Shown: positions 41,622-51,479, counted from the stretch's first letter. The stretch is DNA of 64,000 bases from Chitinivibrionales bacterium (GCA_028278335.1 JANQEN010000188.1:124001-188000), one strand, 5' to 3'. Program-made: numbers and translations. Notes: a model not told the origin generated them from the sequence alone.

Positions 41622-43585
41622 TAATACTCCTTTTTATAATCCTCATTTGCTTAGTCTTCATTTTATCGGTTGGAGCTTTATTGTCCTTACCCTTTAAAAA
41701 GAGAAGAAAGATTATTCTAATCGGCCTTCGTCTTCTTTTTCTTATAATACTTGTTGTTGCATTTTTTCAACCCTCTTTTACTATAACCCAATTGGATGAA
41801 AGTAATAAAATCCTTCCGATATTAATAGATGTATCGGAAAGTATGGACCATTTTAATAGTGATTCCCTTTACAAAAGCATGGTCAGCAGGATTGATGCTT
41901 TAAGAGAAAATACCAATGAGGATACCTATGAACCAGCTTATTTTCTCTTTGGAGATTCATTAAGAAAAAGATTAAATCACCTACCCATGCACTTTAAAGA
42001 TCAATCAAGTGTACTCCCCTCCTTCGAATCTCACTTAACGTTGTTGTCGAGTAAGAAATTAGTACTCCTCTCTGATGGAAACTGGATCAATTCTCAATCT
42101 GCATATGATCAATTCTTAAACAGAGAGTGCTATTATCTTCCATTAACAAAAAAAGATACCAAAGGTTTCCTTCATGTGACTGCACCAAGCGAACAACAAT
42201 CAATACTTGGTAAAGAAAAGCCTGCTCTTAGTTGTGCTATTCAGGGTTTCACGACCCAATCTGACTCAGTAGTTTTAACAATTCGAAATAGCCAAACCGG
42301 TTCCTTTTCAAAATCAATTCAGATCGACAGGGGGTACTTTAACAGAGAAACTTCAATCCCACTCACCTTTTCTCTTCCTGGAAAAAGGCTTTACGAAGTC
42401 ACTGCATCACTAAAAGAAGACTCGCTGACAAGTACCTGTTATAGTTACTATTCTCGTCTGCCCAGTGTTCGCAGGGCCCTCATCTACTCGGATCATTATA
42501 GTCTTGATCGCCGTTTTCTCCAATTGGCTCTCAAAAGAGATAGCAATTGGCACTATGCGTTTGCAAAGAAATCGATTGACACCTCAGTAAAGTCGGACAT
42601 ACTAATTTTTTTCACTTGGGACAATTATGCTCAACGTCTGTTAAACTCCTATCCCAACAGCGGCGTCCTCTTTTTTGGATGTATTCCCAGTGACAAATCG
42701 TTTTCAGTATCCCTTTCACAGTATTCCCTAAAAGCATCACCTGAAATTCGATACTCACTTGCCTATAACCAACTAATTGAATTGCCACCACTCACTCACA
42801 TTATTTCAAGCAAACAATTTCCACTTAAATCACGGAAAGATTTGCTCTTTATTGACACATCGGATAATAACGGCAAAAACATGCTTCCTCTACTTACAGA
42901 AGGGTATGTAGCGAAACGTTTTGCCTTAGCCTTAGCGGCAAGAGGTATTTGGCGATGGGACTTTAATGCATCAGAAGCGTCTGGGCAAGAATCGGCACCT
43001 TACTTTAGTGACCTTCTTATCAGTAAAATGGTTACCAACATCGAGCGCAATCAAAACAATCACTTCTCAGCTATTCCCATACACTCGCCTATTACCACTA
43101 TAGACTCAATCAGACTACAAATGAGTATCCCACCGTTATTCCAAAATGAGGTAACCACAGCAATCTCTCTAACAGTAATAAATCATGGCGGTGATTCCAT
43201 CGAACAAAGCACTATCGAGGGCCCATTTTCACACACTTACCTTTACAATATCCAGCCCTGCGAGGTCGGCACATACCACTATCGAGCCATCTTATCAAAC
43301 CGACATTCAAGTAAAGAGTGGTCTGACACACTTCGTATTGTAAAGGACAATTCTGAACTCAGGATACATACTCAAAACGTGCTTTCTCTTAAGGAAATTG
43401 CATTGCCCATTAATGTCTTTGACAGTGTTGCGCTTTTGGAGGTTTTGCAATTGGGACCGGATGACCATAAAGCAGAGACCGTAACATCACAGATTCAGCT
43501 GCAGCGTTCATGGCTAATGCTATGGATTCTATTGTGCATGCTCTCTATTGAATGGCTTCTGCGCAAAATATGGCGATTCGATTAG
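41618..43585 (+). CDS. Membrane protein with von Willebrand A-like (MIDAS) domain
   Basis: A 655-residue protein with two N-terminal membrane helices (residues 1-22 and 33-50), then a VWA-like domain whose first strand ends in LIDVSESM (D71). This matches the DxSxS metal-ion-dependent adhesion motif. A middle region of mixed beta strands (about 180-600) lacks motifs I know, and a last membrane helix lies at about 630-650 (WLMLWILLCMLSIEWLL). The layout of helix pair, VWA, large domain and C-terminal helix resembles the BatA-like or GATase1-like membrane protein group common in FCB and PVC bacteria. Function is unknown. It overlaps nadB by 4 bp and is the last gene of the kdsD-nadB unit; its stop faces a convergent gene 10 bp away. 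Confidence 0.75.
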   Translation: MIILLFIILICLVFILSVGALLSLPFKKRRKIILIGLRLLFLIILVVAFFQPSFTITQLDESNKILPILIDVSESMDHFNSDSLYKSMVSRIDALRENTNEDTYEPAYFLFGDSLRKRLNHLPMHFKDQSSVLPSFESHLTLLSSKKLVLLSDGNWINSQSAYDQFLNRECYYLPLTKKDTKGFLHVTAPSEQQSILGKEKPALSCAIQGFTTQSDSVVLTIRNSQTGSFSKSIQIDRGYFNRETSIPLTFSLPGKRLYEVTASLKEDSLTSTCYSYYSRLPSVRRALIYSDHYSLDRRFLQLALKRDSNWHYAFAKKSIDTSVKSDILIFFTWDNYAQRLLNSYPNSGVLFFGCIPSDKSFSVSLSQYSLKASPEIRYSLAYNQLIELPPLTHIISSKQFPLKSRKDLLFIDTSDNNGKNMLPLLTEGYVAKRFALALAARGIWRWDFNASEASGQESAPYFSDLLISKMVTNIERNQNNHFSAIPIHSPITTIDSIRLQMSIPPLFQNEVTTAISLTVINHGGDSIEQSTIEGPFSHTYLYNIQPCEVGTYHYRAILSNRHSSKEWSDTLRIVKDNSELRIHTQNVLSLKEIALPINVFDSVALLEVLQLGPDDHKAETVTSQIQLQRSWLMLWILLCMLSIEWLLRKIWRFD

Positions 43586-43595
43586 CAAATGATTC

Positions 43596-44972
43596 TTACC
43601 GATAGTCAACGGTAATGCTGTAGTTCTTCATTTTGTAGTAGAGTGTTTTGGGATTGATTTGAAGCAACTCAGCAGCTCTTCCTTTGTGTCCATTAACATG
43701 TTTAAGGATATTAATAATATGTCGTCGCTCCATTTCCTTAAGTGAGATCAGTCCCATATCTTGAGTTGGAATTTCTTTCTGCTCAAATTCTTTTTCAATC
43801 GGTATCTCTGGACGAGGTCCTAAAAAGGATAAGTCCTCGGCCGACACGACCTCACCGGCACAGAGAACGCAACTTCTCTCAACAACATTTTTTAGCTCTC
43901 GGACATTGCCAGGCCATTCATACTTAGTGAGAAGATCCATGGCACTTTTATCAAAACTCTTCTTAAAAACATTTTCTCGCAAAATATGTTCTACCAAAAG
44001 AGGAATGTCCTCCCGATGTTTCCGTAGAGGGGGAACCACAATGGTCAAGACGTTTAGGCGGTAGTAAAGATCGGCCCTAAACTCACCCTGTGAGACTAAT
44101 TCTTCTAAGGGTTTATTGGTGGCACACAAAATTTGTACATTAAGACTAATATCCTTTGTGCCACCCACCCGTCTTATTTCTCCGGTTTCTAAAAATCTCA
44201 GAAGCTTAGCTTGGAATCGTAGGGGTATCTCGCCAATCTCATCTAAAAAGAGTGTACCACCATCAGCGTTCTCTGCAAGACCACGCTTCTGGGTTTTCGC
44301 ATCGGTAAAGGCTCCTTTTTCATATCCAAAGAGCTCGCTCTCTAAAAGGGTCTCTGAAAGGGAGGCACAGTTTATTGCCACAAAGGGTTTGTCTTTAAGA
44401 GGGCTTTCTTCATGGATCGACCGTGACACCAATTCTTTACCAGCGCCACTTTCACCAAGGATCAGTATGGTCGATCGGGTTGATGCCATTTTTGAGATCA
44501 TCTGGCGAAGCTCTTTTATGGGGGAACTTTTGCCAATAATCTTCCCTCCATACCCACTCTTTTTAAGCTCTTGGCGTAGCATCCGAATGTCAATTTGATT
44601 CTGTTGATGGGTAATTGCTCGATCAATCTGGATAAGCAACTCCATCAGGGAGTAGGGTTTTCTGACATAATCGAAGGCACCAAGCTTCATGCACTTTATG
44701 GCGCTCTCAATAGTCGCATTTCCCGTAAGGATAATTACTTCAGAGGGAATATTTTCCTTCCGAATTCTATCCAATACAGATATACCATCTCGTTTTGGCA
44801 TGGCAATATCCAATAAAATTACCTGATAAGATTCTTCTCTTACTTTCTCCAGGGCCTCATCACCATCTGCGGCAAGATCAACCATAAAGCCGGAACGGGT
44901 AAGCTCTTTACTAAGAAGATGGCGTAAAGAGGATTCATCGTCTGCTACGAGTATTTTTCCTTTATTGTCCAC
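43596..44972 (-). CDS. Sigma-54-dependent response regulator (NtrC family)
   Basis: A 458-residue regulator with a receiver domain (D55 in ILLDIAMP is the phosphorylation site), an AAA+ sigma-54 activator domain (Walker A GESGAGKE near 171, GAFTDA loop, Walker B GGTLFLDEIGE, arginine-finger region), and a Fis-type HTH at the end (RRHIINILKHVNGHKGRAAELL). The sigma-54 contact loop reads GAFTDA instead of GAFTGA, a tolerated variant. It binds upstream of sigma-54 promoters and opens them by ATP hydrolysis when phosphorylated. It lies 39 bp downstream of the histidine kinase gene and is surely its partner. The target genes cannot be read from the window. Confidence 0.95.
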   Translation of the reverse strand: MDNKGKILVADDESSLRHLLSKELTRSGFMVDLAADGDEALEKVREESYQVILLDIAMPKRDGISVLDRIRKENIPSEVIILTGNATIESAIKCMKLGAFDYVRKPYSLMELLIQIDRAITHQQNQIDIRMLRQELKKSGYGGKIIGKSSPIKELRQMISKMASTRSTILILGESGAGKELVSRSIHEESPLKDKPFVAINCASLSETLLESELFGYEKGAFTDAKTQKRGLAENADGGTLFLDEIGEIPLRFQAKLLRFLETGEIRRVGGTKDISLNVQILCATNKPLEELVSQGEFRADLYYRLNVLTIVVPPLRKHREDIPLLVEHILRENVFKKSFDKSAMDLLTKYEWPGNVRELKNVVERSCVLCAGEVVSAEDLSFLGPRPEIPIEKEFEQKEIPTQDMGLISLKEMERRHIINILKHVNGHKGRAAELLQINPKTLYYKMKNYSITVDYR

Positions 44973-45011
44973 TCTATTCTACCTACCTTTTTAACCAAGT
45001 GTGATGATTGT

Positions 45012-46517
45012 TCAATCTCTGGGTATCTCCAATATGACCGTCGTACCTTTATTCTCTTTACTTAAGACATCAATCGATCCTTTGCATTCCTCCATTAGCT
45101 TATGACTAATGGACATGCCAAGCCCAACACCCTTTCCAATCTCCTTGGTGGTAAAAAAGGGATCAAATATTTTGGGCAACACCTCTTGAGAAATGCCGGG
45201 TCCATTATCTTTAATGGTAACACGCGCCGGTCCTTGCGGATCACCATCGGATTCCATAGCAATGATGATGGTACTCCCTTCATTACAAAAGTCAATCGCA
45301 TTAGAGAGGATATTTACCACGACCTGTCCAATTTTTTGAGCATCGGCATTAACAATAGCATCGCCGGGGATATTGGTATCTATGGTAATATGTTTCTTTT
45401 GTGCTCGAACGTTCATGAGAGACACTGCCGAATGCAAACAATCATAGAGTGAGATTTTTTCTGACTGTGATTCGTAGTCGCGGGAGAATTTTGACAGGTT
45501 TTCCACCACATCACGGCACCGGAGGGTTTCCGATTTAATGATGCTTAAAGACTCTTCCAATTCAATACTTCCCACAGTCTCATTCTTTCTCAGTCTATGG
45601 AGCATGGCATCGGCAAAGCCGAGTATGGCAGCCAGTGGATTGTTCATTTCATGAGCAGTGCCCGAGGCTAAGGTACCAATTGATGCTAATCGGGCAGAAC
45701 GATATAATTGTTGTCTAGCCAACTTTTCCTGTTTTTCAAGCTTAATATTGAGCGTCATATCTTTTAAGGATACGATAATATTCAATCCAGCAGTATGTTC
45801 TCCCAAATGTACCGCTCGTAAACTTACTAAAAGATTCATTGCTCTATTATCAGGATGAACCATCTGGAAAATGTGACTATTAGAGGAAATCTGACGGTGG
45901 CGCAGGGTATTAAAAAAGGAGTTTATAATCTCATGTTCATCGGTGTGGAAAAAATCTAAAACGCTTTTCCCAATAACATCGCACTTTTCCATGGTGAAAT
46001 ATTCACTAAACATCATATTACAGTCAGAAACTTTCCATGTCCTATCAAGAGAAATGCACATTTCAGGCATATTTTCATAGAGATATTGGTAGCGGGTTTT
46101 AGAAAGAAACAGCTCATTTTGTAGTAGACTGATACGAAGATGTACCTTAATTCGAGCAATGAGCTCATCAAAGGAGAAGGGTTTAGTTAAATAATCATCG
46201 GCGTATCGTAGTCCATCGACTTTATCCTCTTCACTGTCCTTTGCCGAAATAATGATGATCGGCACAAAACCAGAAATCGTATTATCCGCTTTGATTTTCT
46301 GTGCAAGCTCTATGCCATCCATGTGAGGAAGAATAAGATCTAAAAGGATAAGATCGACCCGGTTGCTTCTTAAATAGTCAAGGGTTTGAGCACCATTATT
46401 ACAAATAATAGCTTGAAACCCTTCGGTCTCTAAAAACTCCTTTACCGTATCTGCGACATAAACATCATCATCTACTATAAGGATTTTTGCAGGAGTGACC
46501 TTATTTGAAGCAGGCAT
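45012..46517 (-). CDS. Receiver-PAS-histidine kinase hybrid
   Basis: A 501-residue soluble kinase. An N-terminal receiver (D60 in LLDLILPHMDG) is followed by a PAS domain (about 140-260), a HisKA dimerisation helix with the phospho-acceptor H289 (SGTAHEMNNPLAAILGFA), and an HATPase domain (NILSNAIDF, DNGPGI, GLGMSISHKL). There are no membrane helices, so it senses a cytoplasmic signal or is fed by another kinase through its receiver. The start overlaps the end of rdgB by 17 bases, and the sigma-54 regulator gene follows 39 bp after. The order receiver-PAS-kinase-regulator suggests a branched phosphorelay. The signal is unknown. Confidence 0.93.
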   Translation of the reverse strand: MPASNKVTPAKILIVDDDVYVADTVKEFLETEGFQAIICNNGAQTLDYLRSNRVDLILLDLILPHMDGIELAQKIKADNTISGFVPIIIISAKDSEEDKVDGLRYADDYLTKPFSFDELIARIKVHLRISLLQNELFLSKTRYQYLYENMPEMCISLDRTWKVSDCNMMFSEYFTMEKCDVIGKSVLDFFHTDEHEIINSFFNTLRHRQISSNSHIFQMVHPDNRAMNLLVSLRAVHLGEHTAGLNIIVSLKDMTLNIKLEKQEKLARQQLYRSARLASIGTLASGTAHEMNNPLAAILGFADAMLHRLRKNETVGSIELEESLSIIKSETLRCRDVVENLSKFSRDYESQSEKISLYDCLHSAVSLMNVRAQKKHITIDTNIPGDAIVNADAQKIGQVVVNILSNAIDFCNEGSTIIIAMESDGDPQGPARVTIKDNGPGISQEVLPKIFDPFFTTKEIGKGVGLGMSISHKLMEECKGSIDVLSKENKGTTVILEIPRD

Positions 46518-47109
46518 GGATCTCCTCCTTCAGCGACAAAAGTGCTTTTCCACGATGACTGATTTCATTCTTGACAGAGGGGTTTAATTGTGCAAAGGAT
46601 TCGGTGAATCCCAGAGGAACAAAAAGGGGATCATATCCAAAACCACCATCACCGACGGGCTTCTCTAATATAGTCCCTTCACAAACACCACAAACAACCC
46701 TTTCAAAACCAGATGGTCCTAAGAGGCATATAACACAGCGAAATCGAGCGGTTCGTTTTTCTTGCGGAACCTCTACTAAATTACTAAGTAATTTATCAAT
46801 ATTCTTAGTATCATTAGCCTGTTCTCCTGCATAGCGTGAACTATAAATGCCAGGAGCACCACCAAGAGCATCCACTTCCAAACCAGAATCATCGGCAATT
46901 GTAAAAACCTGTTTTCGTGAATATACCCATTCTGCTTTTAGTCGCGCATTTTCCTCAAAGGTCACACCAGTTTCGGGAATATCCGGAACTGGGTCCCAGA
47001 TATCTTTTAAGGACTTAATCGTTACCGGAATATCTGAGCAAAGAGCTGTAATCTCTCCTACTTTTCCCAGATTGCCAGAGGCAAATATGAGTTCAGATTT
47101 TGTATTCAT
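46501..47109 (-). CDS. rdgB: Non-canonical purine NTP pyrophosphatase (RdgB/HAM1)
   Basis: A 202-residue enzyme that removes dITP, XTP and related damaged nucleotides. Motifs include FASGNLGKVGEI near the start, EENARLKAEWVY around 54-65, ADDSGLEVDALGGAPGIYS around 72-90 (catalytic Asp), GGFGYDPLFVP around 155-165, and HRGKAL near the end. The ATG at 47109 was chosen over an earlier TTG that lacks support. It is followed by the kinase gene with a 17-base overlap, so a housekeeping nucleotide-sanitising gene and a two-component system are translated together. It lies 68 bp after the leuS stop on the same strand. Confidence 0.96.
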   Translation of the reverse strand: MNTKSELIFASGNLGKVGEITALCSDIPVTIKSLKDIWDPVPDIPETGVTFEENARLKAEWVYSRKQVFTIADDSGLEVDALGGAPGIYSSRYAGEQANDTKNIDKLLSNLVEVPQEKRTARFRCVICLLGPSGFERVVCGVCEGTILEKPVGDGGFGYDPLFVPLGFTESFAQLNPSVKNEISHRGKALLSLKEEIHACFK

Positions 47110-47152
47110 AGGCAACGGTGCTTTCTTTTTAAAAATCCTTTTCGCCTAATTA

Positions 47153-47170
47153 TACTCTAAAAATAGAGTA
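47153..47170 (-). terminator. Short hairpin after leuS
   Basis: TACTCT and AGAGTA flank a six-base loop, 8 bp after the leuS stop on the minus strand. There is no strong T tract, so it may only slow the polymerase before rdgB. Confidence 0.3.
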
Positions 47171-47177
47171 ACAACAA

Positions 47178-49730
47178 TTAATTGGCTACAATATTGACCA
47201 ATTTATTTGGAACAACAATGACTTTCCGGATTGTTTTTCCTTGCAAGTGCTTCTGAACCTTCTCCAAGCTACAAGCCTGTTTTTCCAACTCCTCTTTGGG
47301 TGTCCCCGGAGCGGATTCGAACTCGCCGCGGAGTTTACCATTGATCTGCACAACCACCCGAATCGTTTCAAGGGCCAAAGCTGATTGATCTACCGACGGC
47401 AAAGCTGTTGTAAAGATAGAGGAGTCTTCACCAATCATCTGCCATAACTCTTCTGCAATATGCGGTGTAATAGGCGAAACTAATTTTAAGAGGATTGTTG
47501 CAACCTCTTTAATAACCGTCACAGAAGCATTGGAATACTCTTTTCTAAAGGTATTGAGTAGTTCCATAATTCGAGCAATAGCAGTATTGAATTGCCAGCT
47601 CTCTTCAAAGACCATCATACAATTCTTCAATGCATAGTGGCCTGCATAGCGAAGTTTTTTATCCGATGCACCAGAAAGAGATTGTTGCTTTTCTTGATTG
47701 GTTAACAAATCAGCAACACCGGTGCAGGTATCCCAAAGTCGAACGACAAAGCGATGAACACCCAAAACACCCTCATCACTCCAGACTTGGTCTCGATCTG
47801 GAGGGTTGTCGGCAAGGATATACATACGCATGGTATCAGCACCGTAATTACCAATAATCTCCTCTGGGCTGATTACATTCAACTTTGTTTTACTCATTTT
47901 TGTAATTTCACTTCGCACAGGGTTACCGCAATCCACACAGAGGCCATTGTTTACCTTTTCTGCAGAAAGCCACTTGTGAATCTCGCAGTAGTAGGCCATC
48001 TTACACACCATACCTTGACAAAAGAGTTTTTTTGCCGGTTCATCAAAATTAATCAAGCCCAAATCGTGCATAACCATAGCAAAAAAGCGTACATAGATAA
48101 GATGCATGGTTGCATGTTCCACACCGCCAATATAGATATCAACAGGACACCAGGCATCGGCAACATCCTTTTCAAAAGGGACGGTGTCGTCTCGCGGTGA
48201 GAGATAGCGGAGATAGTACCATGAACTATCAACAAAGGTATCCATTGTATCGGACTCTCGTTTAGCTGGACCTTGACACTTAGGACAAACCGTATTCACG
48301 AAGCTTTCGCAGGATGCCAATGGACTTTCCCCGGAGGGTTTAAAATCAACCGATTCAGGCAAAGCGACCGGTAATTGGTCTTCTGGTACAGGCACAGTAC
48401 CACAGGATTCGCAATAGACCACTGGAATGGGTACCCCCCAGTAGCGCTGACGAGAAATGAGCCAGTCACGCAAACGATAGTTGACTGTCTTTGTGCCATA
48501 CCCTTTTTGGTCAAGCCACTCAATTAAGTCAGACATAGCTTCACGATTCTGTCTCCCAGAAAAATCTCCAGAATTGACCATGATCCCATCATCAACATAG
48601 GCAGCGGTCATGGTCTCTTCAGACAAGGATTCATCCTCATTCTGGATAACTATACGTATAGGAATGTTATACTTTTTAGCAAATTCAAAGTCCCGTTGAT
48701 CATGGGCAGGTACGGCCATGACAATACCGGTGCCATAACTCATTAACACAAAATTTGCCACATAGATGGGAACGTTCTCACCATTAACCGGATTAATAGC
48801 GTACCTTCCAGTAAAGACACCCTCCTTTTCTCGCTCTAAAATCTCAAGCTCCGAGGTGCCCTGTGCACGCATTCTTTCAACCGATTGCAATACCTGTTCT
48901 TTTTCAGGATGATCCTTAATCAACTCATCAACAAGTGGATGCTGTGGTGCTATTGACATAAAGGTAACACCAAACAGGGTGTCCGGGCGTGTTGTAAATA
49001 TCTCAATAGGTTCATCATATCCCTCTAGAGTAAAGGACACCTGCGCACCCTCTGAGCGACCAATCCACTCTTGCTGCATCTTAATTACTTTATCGGGCCA
49101 CTGCGTCAATGTGGCATGATTTTCTAAAAGCCGTGGTGCATATTTGCTCATAGAAAAGAACCACTGCTTCAGGTCACGCTGCCCAACAGTACTGTCGCAT
49201 CGTTCACAGGAGCCATCTTTAACTTGCTCGTTGGCCAGAACTGTTTGACAATTGGGACACCAGTTCACCGGCGCCTGTTTTTGCTCAACAAGGCCAGCCT
49301 TATAGAATTGAAGGAAAATCCATTGGGTCCAGCGGTAATAATCTTCGTTAGAGGTGGCGACCTCTCGATCCCAATCAAACCCCCATCCAGCGCTAGCCAT
49401 TTGCTCTTTCATGCGATCAATATTTATCCGAATATTTTCTGAAGGGTGAATTCCTTCCCGAATGGCAGCATTTTCTGCAGGAAGTCCAAAGGAGTCCCAT
49501 CCAATTGGTGACATGACATGATACCCCTGCATGAGTGAATAGCGCACAATCACATCGCTAATGGTATAGTTCATAACATGTCCCATATGCAGCGCTCCCG
49601 AAGGATAGGGAAACATACTTAATACGTATCGTTTCTTTTTTCCCGCCTCTTTCTCTGCTTTAAAGAGCTTTTTATCTTTCCAGTGTTTTTGCCATTTTGA
49701 TTCGATTGCTACTGGATCATACTTACTCAC
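47178..49730 (-). CDS. leuS: Leucyl-tRNA synthetase
   Basis: An 850-residue class I synthetase. The start is the GTG at 49730, four bases after a GGAGG box; the frame runs 11 codons further to a TTG without a ribosome-binding site, and MSKYDP fits homologues. The HIGH motif appears as SGALHMGHVMNY, the editing CP1 domain carries TTRPDTLFGVTF, and the KMSKS loop reads KMSKTKLN. CPNC and CERC near residues 155-180 and C-x2-C pairs near 430-480 are zinc-knuckle-like features common in bacterial LeuRS. A further CEIHKW...CVDC segment lies near 600. It is complete and normal in length. It precedes rdgB on the same strand. Confidence 0.97.
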   Translation of the reverse strand: MSKYDPVAIESKWQKHWKDKKLFKAEKEAGKKKRYVLSMFPYPSGALHMGHVMNYTISDVIVRYSLMQGYHVMSPIGWDSFGLPAENAAIREGIHPSENIRINIDRMKEQMASAGWGFDWDREVATSNEDYYRWTQWIFLQFYKAGLVEQKQAPVNWCPNCQTVLANEQVKDGSCERCDSTVGQRDLKQWFFSMSKYAPRLLENHATLTQWPDKVIKMQQEWIGRSEGAQVSFTLEGYDEPIEIFTTRPDTLFGVTFMSIAPQHPLVDELIKDHPEKEQVLQSVERMRAQGTSELEILEREKEGVFTGRYAINPVNGENVPIYVANFVLMSYGTGIVMAVPAHDQRDFEFAKKYNIPIRIVIQNEDESLSEETMTAAYVDDGIMVNSGDFSGRQNREAMSDLIEWLDQKGYGTKTVNYRLRDWLISRQRYWGVPIPVVYCESCGTVPVPEDQLPVALPESVDFKPSGESPLASCESFVNTVCPKCQGPAKRESDTMDTFVDSSWYYLRYLSPRDDTVPFEKDVADAWCPVDIYIGGVEHATMHLIYVRFFAMVMHDLGLINFDEPAKKLFCQGMVCKMAYYCEIHKWLSAEKVNNGLCVDCGNPVRSEITKMSKTKLNVISPEEIIGNYGADTMRMYILADNPPDRDQVWSDEGVLGVHRFVVRLWDTCTGVADLLTNQEKQQSLSGASDKKLRYAGHYALKNCMMVFEESWQFNTAIARIMELLNTFRKEYSNASVTVIKEVATILLKLVSPITPHIAEELWQMIGEDSSIFTTALPSVDQSALALETIRVVVQINGKLRGEFESAPGTPKEELEKQACSLEKVQKHLQGKTIRKVIVVPNKLVNIVAN

Positions 49731-49790
49731 ATTACCTCCACAATTTCTCTCTATCTTCTTCAAAGGTGTAATTATCTATTACTATGTATT

Positions 49791-50720
49791 CTAAACCGAT
49801 TCTATACGGACCTCTTCCATGAGACTCCAGATCTCATCGTTATCAATAACCCCGGGGCCTGCGTGCATGGCATTGGAGGTGCCACAGGCAATACCCATTC
49901 TACAGGATTCTATAAAGGAAAAATTACGCAACTGCCCCACCAGAAATCCCGCCACAAGAGCATCACCACTTCCCACACTATCAACCGGATCAACAAAGGG
50001 AGGCGAACAGAGCAAACAGTCGTTCTCATGTACCGCGATCATTCCATCAGCACCCAAGGATATGAAGGCGTAATTGATTCCCATATCCAAGAGTCGTTTT
50101 CCCTTTAACGCAATGTGGTGTACTCCCTCAATGGGTTCGCCAAAAAATGATTCCAGCTCCTCCAGATTAGGCTTTACCATAGCTGGTTTCGCTCGAATTC
50201 CCATGCTCAGTGCAATCCCCGAACTGTCAAGCATCACAGCAATACCCTTTGCCTTGCATCGTTTAATAATTTTGGCATAGGTATCCACATCAAACCCTTG
50301 AGGTAATCCTCCGGAAAGTGTCCAAACATCTCCAGGAGACATGTGCTCTTCTAAAAAGCACTGAAATTCATCCTGAATTCTTGGTGAAAGCTGATACTCG
50401 CCATTACTAATGTAGGTTACATTATCTGACGCTTCTTCTGTAATTGTTGTATTGATGGAAGCATTTCCTTCAATCGTATAAAAATGACTGGGAATGCCTC
50501 GATCGTGCAAAAAATTGGAAAAACGGGGTTTGTCGTTCTCTGGAATAATACTAAGAACAGTCACCTCTTCACTGAGCGATTGTATCACCTTGGCAATATT
50601 TATTCCCTTGCCAGAGGGGTAGCTTTCAAACTCAGATGAGGTTATACTTTTCCCTGATTGTAATTCCTTGATTCTATAAAAAACATCCAATGCTGGATTA
50701 GTTACCACACAATAAATCAA
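49791..50720 (-). CDS. PfkB-family sugar kinase (1-phosphofructokinase / tagatose-6-phosphate kinase type)
   Basis: A 309-residue ribokinase-fold kinase. The N-terminus VVTNPALDVFYRI and YPSGKGINIAKVI match the FruK/LacC subgroup, and the C-terminal PfkB signature reads DSVGSGDALVAGF with the catalytic Asp. These enzymes phosphorylate fructose 1-phosphate or tagatose 6-phosphate at the expense of ATP. No PTS transporter gene is adjacent, so the true substrate is open; a phosphofructokinase-like role in glycolysis is also possible. It lies 60 bp upstream of leuS on the same strand. The 370 bases upstream (50721-51090) hold divergent promoters and a 10-bp inverted repeat. Confidence 0.9.
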   Translation of the reverse strand: MIYCVVTNPALDVFYRIKELQSGKSITSSEFESYPSGKGINIAKVIQSLSEEVTVLSIIPENDKPRFSNFLHDRGIPSHFYTIEGNASINTTITEEASDNVTYISNGEYQLSPRIQDEFQCFLEEHMSPGDVWTLSGGLPQGFDVDTYAKIIKRCKAKGIAVMLDSSGIALSMGIRAKPAMVKPNLEELESFFGEPIEGVHHIALKGKRLLDMGINYAFISLGADGMIAVHENDCLLCSPPFVDPVDSVGSGDALVAGFLVGQLRNFSFIESCRMGIACGTSNAMHAGPGVIDNDEIWSLMEEVRIESV

Positions 50721-50816
50721 AAATGACCCTCCGCCTTTAAAAAGTAGAAAAGCATCTTCATTGCCTTTATAAGCATATAGGATAAAACTATTGTAACAAT
50801 GACTTGTATCACCTTA

Positions 50817-50845
50817 AGAATTTTAGAAATGTGTTTAAAATTCTT
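50817..50845. promoter_or_regulatory. 10-bp inverted repeat in a divergent promoter region
   Basis: AAGAATTTTA (50817-50826) is inverted exactly as TAAAATTCTT (50836-50845). It lies between the sugar-kinase and Rho-N-like genes and could be an operator. The rest of the gap is AT-rich with no other signal. Confidence 0.35.
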
Positions 50846-51090
50846 CACAAAAAACTTTTGGTTCCCTGTTGTTTCAAAATTTTTTAAAGAGGCTATAAAA
50901 TAACTTTTACCTCAATTATGAAGATCAAAAATCAATGAACTTCGGAAAAAAATACTCTTTTCGGGGATTTTTTCCATCAATCTGTAAAAAGAGGCATTTT
51001 CTTGTTTCCGCACATAAATCATCAATATTATATTACTTACATGCAATAGAATGCGTTATCATCCAACTATTTATAAGGAGATGTGTCATT

Positions 51091-51417
51091 ATGTCATCAT
51101 TTACTTACGAAGAGTTAAAAAAGAAAACCGTTGCTCAGCTTCGTGAAATTGCCAAAGAATTGAAGCATGAGGCTGTTCAAGGATATTCCCAACTGAATAA
51201 GGAGCACCTCCTTAAGGCTATCTGTAAGGCACTTGGTATAGATTCCTTCACGCACCATCATGCGGTTGGTGTCGACAAAACATCAATCAAAGCAAGAATT
51301 AAATCATTAAAACAACTGCGAGATGAATCTATTGCCAATAAAGATTACAAAGCCTTAAAACTCGCCCGTCATCGTATGCACCGTTTGAAAAGAAAATTGC
51401 ACAAAGCAACAGTATAA
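51091..51417 (+). CDS. Small basic protein with Rho-N/SAP-like domain
   Basis: A 108-residue protein. The frame is open for 52 codons upstream, but AAGGAG ten bases before the ATG at 51091 and the domain boundary fix this start. Residues 4-45 (TYEELKKKTVAQLREIAKEL, then LNKEHLLKAICKALGI) match the N-terminal helix-extended-loop-helix of transcription factor Rho, a nucleic-acid-binding SAP-like fold. The C-terminal half is a basic helix pair (KARIKSLKQLRDES, ARHRMHRLKRKLHK). It probably binds RNA or DNA. It is divergent from the sugar-kinase gene and stands alone, with a hairpin just after it. Confidence 0.75.
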   Translation: MSSFTYEELKKKTVAQLREIAKELKHEAVQGYSQLNKEHLLKAICKALGIDSFTHHHAVGVDKTSIKARIKSLKQLRDESIANKDYKALKLARHRMHRLKRKLHKATV

Positions 51418-51449
51418 AAAACAAGGGCTGGAAAATCTTTTTCCAGCCC
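51413..51449 (-). terminator. Convergent hairpin terminator
   Basis: GGGCTGGAAAA pairs with TTTTCCAGCCC over 11 bp around 51425-51447. On the minus strand it is followed by TTGTTTTTTA, so it terminates the anti-sigma transcript; on the plus strand it may also stop the small Rho-N-like gene. Confidence 0.8.
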
Positions 51450-51479
51450 AATCCTTAAAACATAGAATCCTTTATATCT

